Assembly: GCA_965205255.1 (NCBI GenBank)
Contig: OZ242051.1
Span: forward strand, 3,348,001-3,412,000
Origin: G965205255 sp965205255
Lineage (GTDB): Bacteria > Pseudomonadota > Gammaproteobacteria > Pseudomonadales > Endozoicomonadaceae
Reading direction: 5' to 3'
DNA: 64,000 nucleotides
The translations under genes were made by a program, and so were the position numbers. The notes beneath the pieces are model-generated. The model had not been told where the DNA came from. It saw nothing but the letters and a program-made list of their open reading frames with translations, and made no database searches. This document shows positions 29,073 to 39,600 of the stretch, piece by piece; positions within the stretch are counted from its first letter, which is position 1; each line of letters opens with the position of its first letter.

Positions 29073-29468
29073 AACTTAATCTGACACGGCTTCTTAAAAA
29101 AAGGAAAGTCAGCTGCTTTGATAAATGTGTTGAAACCCAAAAATCAAAACCGGTGTAAATTTAATTTTTCATGGTAACTATAAAATCTTCAAATACAAAG
29201 TATGCTTACTCAATGAGGAAGTTTGTTTACATTCTTTTAAAACAGTGTCAAAGACTTAAGCAAAATATTAGTTAATAGCTAAACTTTTATATGCAAATAA
29301 AACCTCAAGCTGGATTACCAAAATCAGGATAGAAAAACGAGCCAAATCTTTCGAGTTTGCTTTATTGAGCAGTTTTGTTCTCGTTTTACACTTACTCATT
29401 TTTTGTAATAGTTACAGATTTTTAATCTGTTAGATTATTCAATTAAAATAAAGGCGGTTAATTTTGTT
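29073..29468. promoter_or_regulatory. Leader of the first tandem RHS gene, with palindrome
   Basis: This 396-nt AT-rich gap precedes the tandem array. ACAGATT (29414-29420), TTT, AATCTGT (29424-29430) form a perfect 7-bp inverted repeat 39 nt before the start codon, at a plausible operator or hairpin position. Homology to the leaders of copies 2 and 3 begins only at the last ~30 nt (ATAAAGGCGGTTAATTTTG). So the first copy has a different promoter region from the others. Confidence 0.4.
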
Positions 29469-32400
29469 ATGTCATCCATAATCTACAGAATTTTATTTAT
29501 TCTGGTTGCTGATAAACATTGTGGATTCAGACTATTAAAATATTTTATTTTTTCAGTGGCGATACTGCCTGTTTTTTTAATACCATTTGAACAGACTGTC
29601 TGGGCCTCGCAAGTTGCTATTCTTCCTGTTAAAAATAATTTTGGGAACAACATTAATCGCCAAGTTAAGCAAAACCCCCATTTTGCTGATTCGTGGCAAC
29701 ATGTTAGCGGTTCTGATCGTGCTTCTTTTAAACTATCGCCGGTTACAAATCTTTCCGCATTATCTAATGGTGATACAGCCATGCCATCTAATGCCGGTAA
29801 CTTTCATGGCGCCATGAATGGTGCTGTTGATCCCCGCACTGGTACCGCATCTTTTAGCTTACTGGTTGCTAGCACATTGTATGATCAAGGTCAGGGTAAA
29901 CGTGATTTAATGCTTGCTTATTCTGGCAACCCTTCTCCACAGGGACCCAATAGCCTGGGTTTGGGTTCACACTGGGCATTTAATGTTGGCGTTGAACAAC
30001 CCTCAACATCTGAAGTTAACGGTCATAAAACCACTGATATTACCACAGGCGATGGGCATAGTTTCACCATGGAAAGTGACCGTGATTCCGGTGGAAAAAT
30101 TTATTGGCATCCATTGCGCCATAAACTTGGGGATGTAACGATTACCGGCATGCCCGGCGACTGGACAATTTCCACCGCCGGTGGAATACGCGAACACCTG
30201 CAATATGGTTATGAAGACTGGGAAGAAGGTCGCGATGGTCAGCGCGTCTGGTTTTATTATAATCGCCAGGGTCCATCTGATTCCACACGTAAATTAATTT
30301 ATATCTGTGCGCATCCGCTGACTACAGATCAGCTGCACAGCCCCAATAATGCCTGTACAAATAATGGCATACACATTACTTATCAGGGGCGCGATGTGCT
30401 CATTAATGGGCAGCAGAAAATAACCTTGCATATGAAAAGTGTTTTAGGGCAGTCAACGGTGCAGTCTATTTCCATGCCAGGCTTATCAGATGATGCCATT
30501 ACCCATCACCAGCAGGTACAACTGCAATTTAGCTATGATGATCAGGGAGACTATCCGTGGCTGTTAAAAAGTATTTTGCAACCTTCCGGCCAAAAAACAA
30601 CATTTTTGTATAATAAAGAATCCAGCCACCCTACCCTACAATCTCAGGGATTGCCCACCGGCTTTAATCAGGCACACATTCCGGTAGTAACTGAGGAAAC
30701 AAACACCCCTGCTCCTATGTATAAAAATATCATTCCAGAACAACATGTCTGGTATCAGTACAGTGCCGGCACCGCTGATCAGCATAACTTTACCGGTTAT
30801 TTAAGTGGTGTGAGCAATGCACCCGGAAAAGACAATTTGTTTGATCGTGCCGATAACTACACCTATACCGTCACTAAAGATAATGGCCTGACTACCACCT
30901 CCACCACCTACAACAAATATCATCTACCGTTAACCATCACACAAACAGACGATATACACAACAGTCTGACGAATCAGAGTATAGCCACCTATTCACCTTG
31001 GAAAGGCACCACCTTTGCGCAACTACCTTCAACATTCTCTTTACCCACTCAAACATCCAAAACACTATATGCACAGACAACGCTAGGTAATGACAGCGTA
31101 GTCAGTCCGGCAAAAGTGATTCAACATAAAAAATATAACAGCAATGGCCAGGTTATCTGGCAGGATGATGCTTATGGTCGGCAAACCTTTATCCAGTATT
31201 GCCCACCACAAGGAGACAACCATTGCCCGAAAATGGACCCGAACTGGCCGCAGGTCACTTTACCGGAAAAGGTATTACGGCTCCCTGCCAAACAGTCTCC
31301 TGCAGGCGAACAACCTTTCATCACACTAGCCACGTCTGACGATCCGGCACCAGCTGTAGAAGTCACCTTTGACTATAAATTGATACCCATAGCACAGCCA
31401 GATAAAAACCGGGTGTATCAGTATCAGCAACTGTTACAAAAACAGTGGGTACACACGCAACAGGTGGCTACAATCCAAGACGGTATCACCCGCTTTAATT
31501 TATTCAGCCAGCAACGATTGACAGATGATGCAGGAGCAGATACTTCAGCACTTGCCGGTAACTGGCAAGTGGCTGATAAAAAAGTGGGGACTTTGTCGGC
31601 GTTAGCGGTTGCAGGGGTAAGGTCCGGCCAGCCACTGCCAGAGCTTGATAAAACTGAACTGTCCTCTGCCACTCATTATCAGTACAATTTGCAGCAAAGT
31701 AGCCCAACTTATGGTCAGCTGACACAGTTATCTGTCACCAGATACAATCCATCTGTACCGGTTATTAATGGTAAATTACTACACCCAGGACCCTCGGTCC
31801 TGCTGGCCGAACCACCTGCTCAAACAGAGCAGGTCACCTTAAAGGTCACCCATACAATCAACCCGCAATCTCAGACAAGAACAACAGATATTGAAGTGGC
31901 TCCCACACAGTCGCCGAGTGATATTAAAAATCAGACTCAGTTAATGGCGCTGGGCGATGAAGGTGGATTATCGTTAGGTAAAACAGTTTATTCTCTGTCA
32001 ACCGGTGTGAAGCTATCTACAGACGACACTTTAAAAACTCTGCATACCGCATGGACGTATGACCTGTGGCAACGCCCAGTCAAAGAAGTTGTGAGCGCCG
32101 GCGATGGCGGTAACCCTCAGACGATTTTATGGACGTACCTTAACGATACTCGCGAACAGGCGGTAGTGAAAACACTGCCAGGAGGCGTACAGGAAAAAAT
32201 CAGTTATGCCGGAGCCGGTGATGAGCAAAAAATAACAGCCACCTGGCACCGCACTAAAGCGATGAGTGACCAGTCTTTGGAGGGAGCGTCTCACTGGATA
32301 CAAGACAGCAGTTCAGTTTTCACGAAAACAGGTCAGCTTGCCAGTAAAACCGTTTATCACGCAAAAGACGATGACGGAGAAGCCATCGCCCTGACGTCAA

Positions 32401-35400
32401 CCTACGGTTACGATACACTTAACCGCCCTGTATGGCAAAAATCCCCAGATGGTTCTGTTAATGTCACTGTACGCAACGATCCAAAAATGTTATTGATTAG
32501 TTATCAGGTAGTGACAGACCAAAATAACACGCATGAGAAACTTTCGCCTCTGCTTAGTGTGGTTAAATCCAATATAACAGGCAAACCTGTTGCTCGGTAT
32601 ACATTCGCTCTTGATCCAGATATAAACGTCAAGGGTAAGTATTTGTATTCAGCCTCACTCAAAACAACCTTGATGGCTATTGAACGTCAACTTAAGTCTG
32701 TTGTGCATTTAAAAACAAGTCAAAGTTATGGTTTACTTCCGCTTGCAGGTCAACAGGGTTTATTTTCTTTTGTGGACAGTGCCATCAGTGCAGGTGCTTG
32801 GTTAAATAAAATCAGCACCCAGTATGACGGTAATGGTCGCCGGACAGCTCTCACTCAACCCAATGGTGTTCAAACCCACTGGAAATGGAAAAATGGCAAC
32901 CTTGCAGCGACTATCGCACCAAACGGCAGCATTATTCACGACTCCTATGATATTTTTGGCAATAAAGTTGCCCGCTGTGTGCAACCGTCTGACAAATCTA
33001 CCTGTCACGCATTAGGCGTCCGTGGGTATGATGGTGAGGGTAATCTTGCTTGGCAAACCGATGAATATGGCAACAGAATCACTTACACTTACGACGCCGA
33101 TGGCAGACTGCTAACGATGACTGTACCCGACAATAAAAAAGGTAGTGTACATGTATTTTCCTATACCTATAACAGCTATGCTGTCACCAGTGCTTCAATC
33201 GACGGGGTCATTTATGCAAGATGGACCTATAACCCCGATACGTGGCAACTCACTGACAAAGAAGATACTATCAGTCATCTTCACTACACCTATGATGACA
33301 ATACCGGAGAGTTAACCTGTATTACCCGCAGTGCTCCGGAAAAACTTAAGTCACCAGCGGGTATTCACTACCCTGCCGGCACCATCAAAATTAAGTATGA
33401 TCGTTATGGACAGGCTACCCGCTATACTGACTTGTCAGGCAATATTTATTCAGCTGTTCACGATAAATATGGTCGAATTTTACAAACTTATGTCACCTTT
33501 AACAATCAAAGCACGCCAAAATTACTGAGTTCTATTACCTATTCTCCCTATTTTAACCGCCCCGTTTCTGTTATTAACGGTATTGGTATTATCAGATACT
33601 ATATTTATAATGACTTGGGTAATGTTCAAAGCACGCTCGACAAACAAAATAATCAGGTACTAGATCAGCTCAGCTATACCTATGATGTTCAAACCGGCAA
33701 CATCCTTACCTTTACCCGTTCTAACGGAAAAGACAGTGCAACCCAGACTTATACTTACGACAAAAATACAAACAGTCTCACCTCAATGGTTTGCAGTGCC
33801 ACAGGCAAATCTAGCACGCCCGATGTGCTTTGTCCTAGGGATACTGATTTATCAGGAAGTCAGTTAATAGCTCCTCCTATTATTATGTCACAGCGGTATC
33901 AGTTTGATGATTGGAACAACATCAGCCGTGTTGATGAACAGCTGATTACCACGAAGGGTAAAAAGACAGGAAAAACATCCGTGTATACCTATGACACCGG
34001 ATACAATGATCACTATGACCCCCACCGCATGACAGCACTGAGTACTCAGTGGCAGGACAATGTATCGACTTTCAGCCATGCACCCAACCCGATAACTTAC
34101 GACAATTTAGGTAGAATAATTAAAGATGCTCAAGGCAACAGACTCCATTATAACGTTTTTGGTAATCAGGATGAATTTACCAATGTTAATACCGGAGAAC
34201 ACAGTTTTTACTACTACGACAGCACAGGCAACCAGATAGCAGAACAACTGACAGATGCAACAGGAAAAGCTTTACAGCAACCGCTTTACATGATTTATCA
34301 AGGTGACAGCGTCTCGGAGCAGGTACAAGATGACGCCGCCGGCAAAACACACAGATCACATGAGTTTTCAGGCATTGCCCACAGTGAAGATGGTGTACTC
34401 AACACTTGGTATGTGAACGATTATAAAGATGACACAATAACCACTTATAATAGTTCTGGTCAGAAGGTAAGCGACCATGTCTACAGTCCGTATGGTATGG
34501 ATGATGATCTGTTAAATACAGACAATCAGGCCTTTTTGCAAAAGCGGGCTCTCTCAGCACAGCCACCGCTGTGGCAAAATCATCGGCCAGGTTTTGACGG
34601 CCAGCTAAACGACCCTGCCACAGGTTATCAGTTTCTCGGAGGGGGTTATCGTGCATACAACCCCGTGTACAGACATTTTATGAGTCATGACAGCTATAGC
34701 CCGTTTACAAAAATAGACGGTTATGGGTTTGGTGATAATAACCCGATCATGAATACTGATCCCACAGGTCATATGCCTCAATGGTTAGGATATGCTTTAG
34801 GCGCTGTTGGCATTGTTATGTCAATAGCATCAGCGGTTCTGCTTCCTTTTGCCGCTAGTGCGGCAGCCACATCTGCGGCCACAACAGCCATAGCAGTAAG
34901 TGCTACCTCGATAACAGAGGCGGGTGTTAGCGGAGCGGCCACCGGAGTTGCACTAGGTGCCGTGGGTGCAGCTTCTGGCACGCTACAAATTGCGGGTACA
35001 GCAATGCCTCACAATAAAGGGTTGGCAATGACCAACCAGATACTGGGCATTGCCAGTGGTTTATCCTCAATGCAAATGGGGGGCGTCACGATTTTTTTGG
35101 GCGCAGCTGATGCGGTGACAGGTGTCAGTAAGCTAACCAGTGCCATGGTAATCGCCGCAGGTGTAGCAGACAGTGCAAATGGTCTTTCTGGAGAAGCAGG
35201 CTCTGATATCAGCTTGGGTATGTCAGTCAGCCCTAACCTTGCGAACAAAGCCGGTTTAGCAAAAGCTGTTGAATATTTAGGGTATGCATCTTTGGGGCTT
35301 ATGGTAGCATCTATAGCCACCTCAGCTGTTTCAACATTTGGAACAGCTTTATCAATACGAAAAAATGCCAGAAATGCACAGGTGAATTATCTGCGCATCG

Positions 35401-35885
35401 ATGCACATGATACCACTGACATGCAACAACTTGGTCTATATGCTAGGCATGAATGGATAGAAGTCAGAGGTGCGGTGTCAGTAAGGGAGGATCTTAGTGA
35501 ACACTTAATGAACGTACTGGCAAGTGATACTTATTATTCTATTAGACGTAATATAGCCTCACGCCCTGATGCCACTCCAACACTACTAGCTGAATTATCA
35601 AAGTCACAAGACTCTGAAGTAAGGCAGTCTGTGGCATCAAATTTAAATACATCTGTTGAAATTCTAATAGAACTTTCCAAAGATCAGGACCCTGCGGTAG
35701 TGGCTGCTGTAGCTAAGAATAAAAATACACCTAATAGAGAATTGTTTAATATAATTGAGAAAGGAGATATGAAATTGGCATCAATTGCTACTACTATTGT
35801 TCGACAAAAACAAAAGACTAAAGCATTATCTTATCATCCTCCTATTAACCATGCCAGAAGTCTAGATAATATTAGAGATCTTTGA
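29469..35885 (+). CDS. Tandem RHS/YD-repeat protein, copy 1, LRV-repeat tail
   Basis: The 2,138-aa product starts with a long basic leader and hydrophobic segment (LLKYFIFSVAILPVFLIPF) ending at VWA-S, a probable Sec signal. A domain with PRTGTASFSLLVASTLYDQ follows, typical of the entry to RHS/SpvB-like shells. Next are many YD-type repeats, an RHS-core-like end (YQFLGGGYRAYNPVYRHFM, closing at DPTGH with Asp1764), then ~200 Gly/Ala-rich hydrophobic residues. The last 167 residues (from ~1972) are about four 26-residue repeats with the pattern L..L..D....VR..VA.N..T, an LRV/HEAT-like solenoid. No nuclease or other toxin motif is visible. The start has AAAGGCGG 11 nt upstream. The role is probably secreted or surface-displayed, with the tail as the variable binding part (inference). 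Confidence 0.9.
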   Translation: MSSIIYRILFILVADKHCGFRLLKYFIFSVAILPVFLIPFEQTVWASQVAILPVKNNFGNNINRQVKQNPHFADSWQHVSGSDRASFKLSPVTNLSALSNGDTAMPSNAGNFHGAMNGAVDPRTGTASFSLLVASTLYDQGQGKRDLMLAYSGNPSPQGPNSLGLGSHWAFNVGVEQPSTSEVNGHKTTDITTGDGHSFTMESDRDSGGKIYWHPLRHKLGDVTITGMPGDWTISTAGGIREHLQYGYEDWEEGRDGQRVWFYYNRQGPSDSTRKLIYICAHPLTTDQLHSPNNACTNNGIHITYQGRDVLINGQQKITLHMKSVLGQSTVQSISMPGLSDDAITHHQQVQLQFSYDDQGDYPWLLKSILQPSGQKTTFLYNKESSHPTLQSQGLPTGFNQAHIPVVTEETNTPAPMYKNIIPEQHVWYQYSAGTADQHNFTGYLSGVSNAPGKDNLFDRADNYTYTVTKDNGLTTTSTTYNKYHLPLTITQTDDIHNSLTNQSIATYSPWKGTTFAQLPSTFSLPTQTSKTLYAQTTLGNDSVVSPAKVIQHKKYNSNGQVIWQDDAYGRQTFIQYCPPQGDNHCPKMDPNWPQVTLPEKVLRLPAKQSPAGEQPFITLATSDDPAPAVEVTFDYKLIPIAQPDKNRVYQYQQLLQKQWVHTQQVATIQDGITRFNLFSQQRLTDDAGADTSALAGNWQVADKKVGTLSALAVAGVRSGQPLPELDKTELSSATHYQYNLQQSSPTYGQLTQLSVTRYNPSVPVINGKLLHPGPSVLLAEPPAQTEQVTLKVTHTINPQSQTRTTDIEVAPTQSPSDIKNQTQLMALGDEGGLSLGKTVYSLSTGVKLSTDDTLKTLHTAWTYDLWQRPVKEVVSAGDGGNPQTILWTYLNDTREQAVVKTLPGGVQEKISYAGAGDEQKITATWHRTKAMSDQSLEGASHWIQDSSSVFTKTGQLASKTVYHAKDDDGEAIALTSTYGYDTLNRPVWQKSPDGSVNVTVRNDPKMLLISYQVVTDQNNTHEKLSPLLSVVKSNITGKPVARYTFALDPDINVKGKYLYSASLKTTLMAIERQLKSVVHLKTSQSYGLLPLAGQQGLFSFVDSAISAGAWLNKISTQYDGNGRRTALTQPNGVQTHWKWKNGNLAATIAPNGSIIHDSYDIFGNKVARCVQPSDKSTCHALGVRGYDGEGNLAWQTDEYGNRITYTYDADGRLLTMTVPDNKKGSVHVFSYTYNSYAVTSASIDGVIYARWTYNPDTWQLTDKEDTISHLHYTYDDNTGELTCITRSAPEKLKSPAGIHYPAGTIKIKYDRYGQATRYTDLSGNIYSAVHDKYGRILQTYVTFNNQSTPKLLSSITYSPYFNRPVSVINGIGIIRYYIYNDLGNVQSTLDKQNNQVLDQLSYTYDVQTGNILTFTRSNGKDSATQTYTYDKNTNSLTSMVCSATGKSSTPDVLCPRDTDLSGSQLIAPPIIMSQRYQFDDWNNISRVDEQLITTKGKKTGKTSVYTYDTGYNDHYDPHRMTALSTQWQDNVSTFSHAPNPITYDNLGRIIKDAQGNRLHYNVFGNQDEFTNVNTGEHSFYYYDSTGNQIAEQLTDATGKALQQPLYMIYQGDSVSEQVQDDAAGKTHRSHEFSGIAHSEDGVLNTWYVNDYKDDTITTYNSSGQKVSDHVYSPYGMDDDLLNTDNQAFLQKRALSAQPPLWQNHRPGFDGQLNDPATGYQFLGGGYRAYNPVYRHFMSHDSYSPFTKIDGYGFGDNNPIMNTDPTGHMPQWLGYALGAVGIVMSIASAVLLPFAASAAATSAATTAIAVSATSITEAGVSGAATGVALGAVGAASGTLQIAGTAMPHNKGLAMTNQILGIASGLSSMQMGGVTIFLGAADAVTGVSKLTSAMVIAAGVADSANGLSGEAGSDISLGMSVSPNLANKAGLAKAVEYLGYASLGLMVASIATSAVSTFGTALSIRKNARNAQVNYLRIDAHDTTDMQQLGLYARHEWIEVRGAVSVREDLSEHLMNVLASDTYYSIRRNIASRPDATPTLLAELSKSQDSEVRQSVASNLNTSVEILIELSKDQDPAVVAAVAKNKNTPNRELFNIIEKGDMKLASIATTIVRQKQKTKALSYHPPINHARSLDNIRDL

Positions 35886-35898
35886 AAAAGGTAATAAT

Positions 35899-35955
35899 AT
35901 TAAAATCTGTTTCTAACTAATGTTATAAGCATGCTTTTATGGCATGCTGCTAAAG
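35899..35955 (-). repeat. Fragment of the dispersed repeat behind RHS copy 1
   Basis: Thirteen bases after the RHS stop begins a ~57-nt match to one end of repeat A in inverse orientation. It includes the perfect AGCATGC-TTTTATG-GCATGCT hairpin at 35928-35948. The hairpin could help end transcription, but it has no T-run. Confidence 0.65.
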
Positions 35956-36034
35956 CAATAATTCGGATAGTTTTAACTCATTGTTTTCCATGAGTATTAT
36001 CTGTTAGTTTAACGATATGAACAGAAGATAACCC

Positions 36035-36407
36035 ATTGAAAACACAGCATATGGTAAAGTAACGTTCAGAAATCTTAGACGTTATTAAGAGATGAATGAA
36101 AAACATCTGAGTCGCTGGTACCAGATAAGCTTTAATTTTGCAGATTTCAACTTTTATTTGCGTAACTGAACAACTACCAGAGAAAAGGGTGTTGATTGCA
36201 ACTATTGATCTCTCTTTTATGAAGATAAATACAGTGACAGAGGGCGCCAGAAACCCCATGATGGCAAGGTTAATGTAAAGGCTGACAAACGGTGAAGACA
36301 TCTATGCAACGGCTGTCTATTTAAAAATTTTTAAACAGCCCCTTCATGTGGTTATGTTTTGTGTCGAGGAACAGTACGCACTTGTGTTCAGTATGGATAT
36401 GTATTAA
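36035..36407 (+). pseudogene. Degenerate DDE transposase remnant, shortest copy
   Basis: The sequence matches the remnants at 43262 and 50605 but starts with ATT instead of ATG. It lacks about 85 nt near its front and ~30 nt in the middle, together accounting for the ~116-nt shorter spacer. Still readable are a VTF.NLSRY-like segment and HDGKVNVKADK followed by AVYLKIFKQPLHVVMFCVEEQYAL. See the copy at 43262 for the family argument. Confidence 0.6.
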
Positions 36408-36542
36408 ATGCCAAAATACTGTTTAGTAAACGTAAAACTCACCATAAAAAATATTGTAAATGCTCGTCTGCAAGTTTGCTGTATCTACGCTCATTTAGCA
36501 CCCAACACAAAAAAACACAAAAAATAAGCAATTAATCTAAAA

Positions 36543-36574
36543 ATTACGTATTTTGTTTTTTCTATCTTCGTAAT
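36543..36574 (+). promoter_or_regulatory. Inverted repeat in the leader of RHS copy 2
   Basis: ATTACG and CGTAAT, 20 nt apart, sit 65 nt before the upstream ATG of copy 2. The same arms and T-rich spacer occur before copies 3 (about 43887) and 4 (about 51229) but not copy 1. It could be an operator or a leader hairpin. Long A- and T-runs on both sides make clear promoter boxes hard to assign. Confidence 0.35.
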
Positions 36575-36638
36575 GTCTTTACTTTTTTTGTAAAAAAAAA
36601 GCTAACATTTTGATTTAAAATATAAATCTATCAAAAGT

Positions 36639-39600
36639 ATGGTTAAGTCAGCTATGCGTACTTCAACTAAAATAAAGGCGGTTAATTTTGTTATGTCATC
36701 CATAATCTACAGAATTTTATTTATTCTGGTTGCTGATAAACATTGTGGATTCAGACTATTACAATATTTTATTTTTTCACTGGCCATACTGTCTTTTTTT
36801 TTAATACCATTTGAACAGACTGTCTGGGCCTCGCAAGTTGCTGCCCTTCCTGTTAAAAATAATTTTGGGAGCAACATTAATCGCCAAGTTAAGCAAAACC
36901 CCCATTTTGCTGATTCGTGGCAGCATGTTAGCAGTTCTGATCGTGCTTCTTTTAAACTATCGCCGGTTACAAATCTTCCCGCATTATCTAATGGTGATAC
37001 AGCCATGCCATCTAATGCCGGTAACTTTCATGGCGCCATGAATGGTGCTGTTGATCCCCGCACTGGTACCGCATCTTTTAGCTTACTGGTTGCCAGCACA
37101 TTGTATGATCAAGGTCAGGGTAAACGTGATTTAATGCTTGCTTATTCTGGCAACCCTTCTCCACAGGGACCCAATAGCCTGGGTTTGGGTTCACACTGGG
37201 CATTTAATGTTGGCGTTGAACAACCCTCAACATCTGAAGTTAACGGTCATAAAACCACTGATATTACCACAGGCGATGGGCATAGTTTCACCATGGAAAG
37301 TGACCGTGATTCCGGTGGAAAAATTTATTGGCATCCATTGCGCCATAAACTTGGGGATGTAACGATTACCGGCATGCCCGGCGACTGGACAATTTCCACC
37401 GCCGGTGGAATACGCGAACACCTGCAATATGGTTATGAAGACTGGGAAGAAGGTCGCGATGGTCAGCGCGTCTGGTTTTATTATAATCGCCAGGGTCCAG
37501 CTGATTCTACACGTAAATTAATTTATATCTGTGCGCATCCGCTGACTACAGATCAGCTGCACAGCCCCAATAATGCCTGTACAAATAATGGCATACACAT
37601 TACTTATCAGGGGCGCGATGTGCTCATTAATGGGCAGCAGAAAATAACCTTGCATATGAAAAGTGTTTTAGGGCAGTCAACGGTGCAGTCTATTTCCATG
37701 CCAGGCTTATCAGATGATGCCATTACCCATCACCAGCAGGTACAACTGCAATTTAGCTATGATGATCAGGGAGACTATCCGTGGCTGTTAAAAAGTATTT
37801 TGCAACCTTCCGGCCAAAAAACAACATTTTTGTATAATAAAGAATCCAGCCACCCTACCCTACAATCTCAGGGATTGCCCACCGGCTTTAATCAGGCACA
37901 CATTCCGGTAGTAACTGAGGAAACAAACACCCCTGCTCCTATGTATAAAAATATCATTCCAGAACAACATGTCTGGTATCAGTACAGTGCCGGCACCGCT
38001 GATCAGCATAACTTTACCGGTTATTTAAGTGGTGTGAGCAATGCACCCGGAAAAGACAATTTGTTTGATCGTGCCGATAACTACACCTATACCGTCACTA
38101 AAGATAATGGCCTGACTACCACCGCCACCACCTACAACAAATATCATCTACCGTTAACCATCACACAAACAGACGATATACACAACAGTCTGACGAATCA
38201 GAGTATAGCCACCTATTCACCTTGGAAAGGCACCACCTTTGCGCAACTACCTTCAACATTCTCTTTACCCACTCAAACATCCAAAACACTATATGCACAG
38301 ACAACGCTAGGTAATGACAGCGTAGTCAGTCCGGCAAAAGTGATTCAACATAAAAAATATAACAGCAATGGCCAGGTTATCTGGCAGGACGATGCTTATG
38401 GTCGGCAAACCTTTATCCAGTATTGCCCACCACAAGGAGACAACCACTGCCCGAAAATGGACCCGAACTGGCCGCAGGTCACTTTACCGGAAAAGGTATT
38501 ACGGCTCCCTGCCAAACAGTCTCCTGCAGGCGAACAACCTTTCATCACACTAGCCACGTCTGACGATCCGGCACCCGCTGTAGAAGTCACCTTTGACTAT
38601 AAATTGATACCCATAGCACAGCCAGATAAAAACCGGGTGTATCAGTATCAGCAACTGTTACAAAAACAGTGGGTACACACGCAACAGGTGGCTACAATTC
38701 AAGACGGTATCACCCGCTTTAATTTATTCAGCCAGCAACGATTGACAGATGATGCAGGAGCAGATACTTCAGCACTTGCCGGTAACTGGCAAGTGGCTGA
38801 TAAAAAAGTGGGGAGTTTGTCGGCGTTAGCGGTTGCAGGGGTAAGGTCCGGCCAGCCACTGCCAGAGCTTGATAAAACTGAACTGTCCTCTGCCACTCAT
38901 TATCAGTACAATTTGCAGCAAAGTAGCCCAACTTATGGTCAGCTGACACAGTTATCTGTCACCAGATACAATCCATCTGTACCGGTTATTAATGGTAAAT
39001 TACTACACCCAGGACCCTCGGTCCTGCTGGCCGAACCACCTGCTCAAACAGAGCAGGTCACCTTAAAGGTCACCCATACAATCAACCCGCAATCTCAGAC
39101 AAGAACAACAGATATTGAAGTGGCTCCCACACAGTCGCCGAGTGATATTAAAAATCAGACTCAGTTAATGGCGCTGGGCGATGAAGGTGGATTATCGTTA
39201 GGTAAAACAGTTTATTCTCTGTCAACCGGTGTGAAGCTATCTACAGACGACACTTTAAAAACTCTGCATACCACATGGACGTATGACCTGTGGCAACGCC
39301 CAGTCAAAGAAGTTGTAAGCGCCGGCGATGGCGGTAACCCTCAGACGATTTTATGGACATACCTTAACGATACTCGCGAACAGGCGGTAGTGAAAACACT
39401 GCCAGGAGGCGTACAGGAAAAAATCAGTTATGCCGGAGCCGGTGATGAGCAAAAGATAACAGCCACCTGGCACCGCACTAAAGCGATGAGTAACCAGCCT
39501 TTGGAGGGAGCGTCTCACTGGATACAAGACAGCAGTTCAGTTTTCACGAAAACAGGTCAGCTTGCCAGTAAAACCGTTTATCACGCAAAAGACGATGACG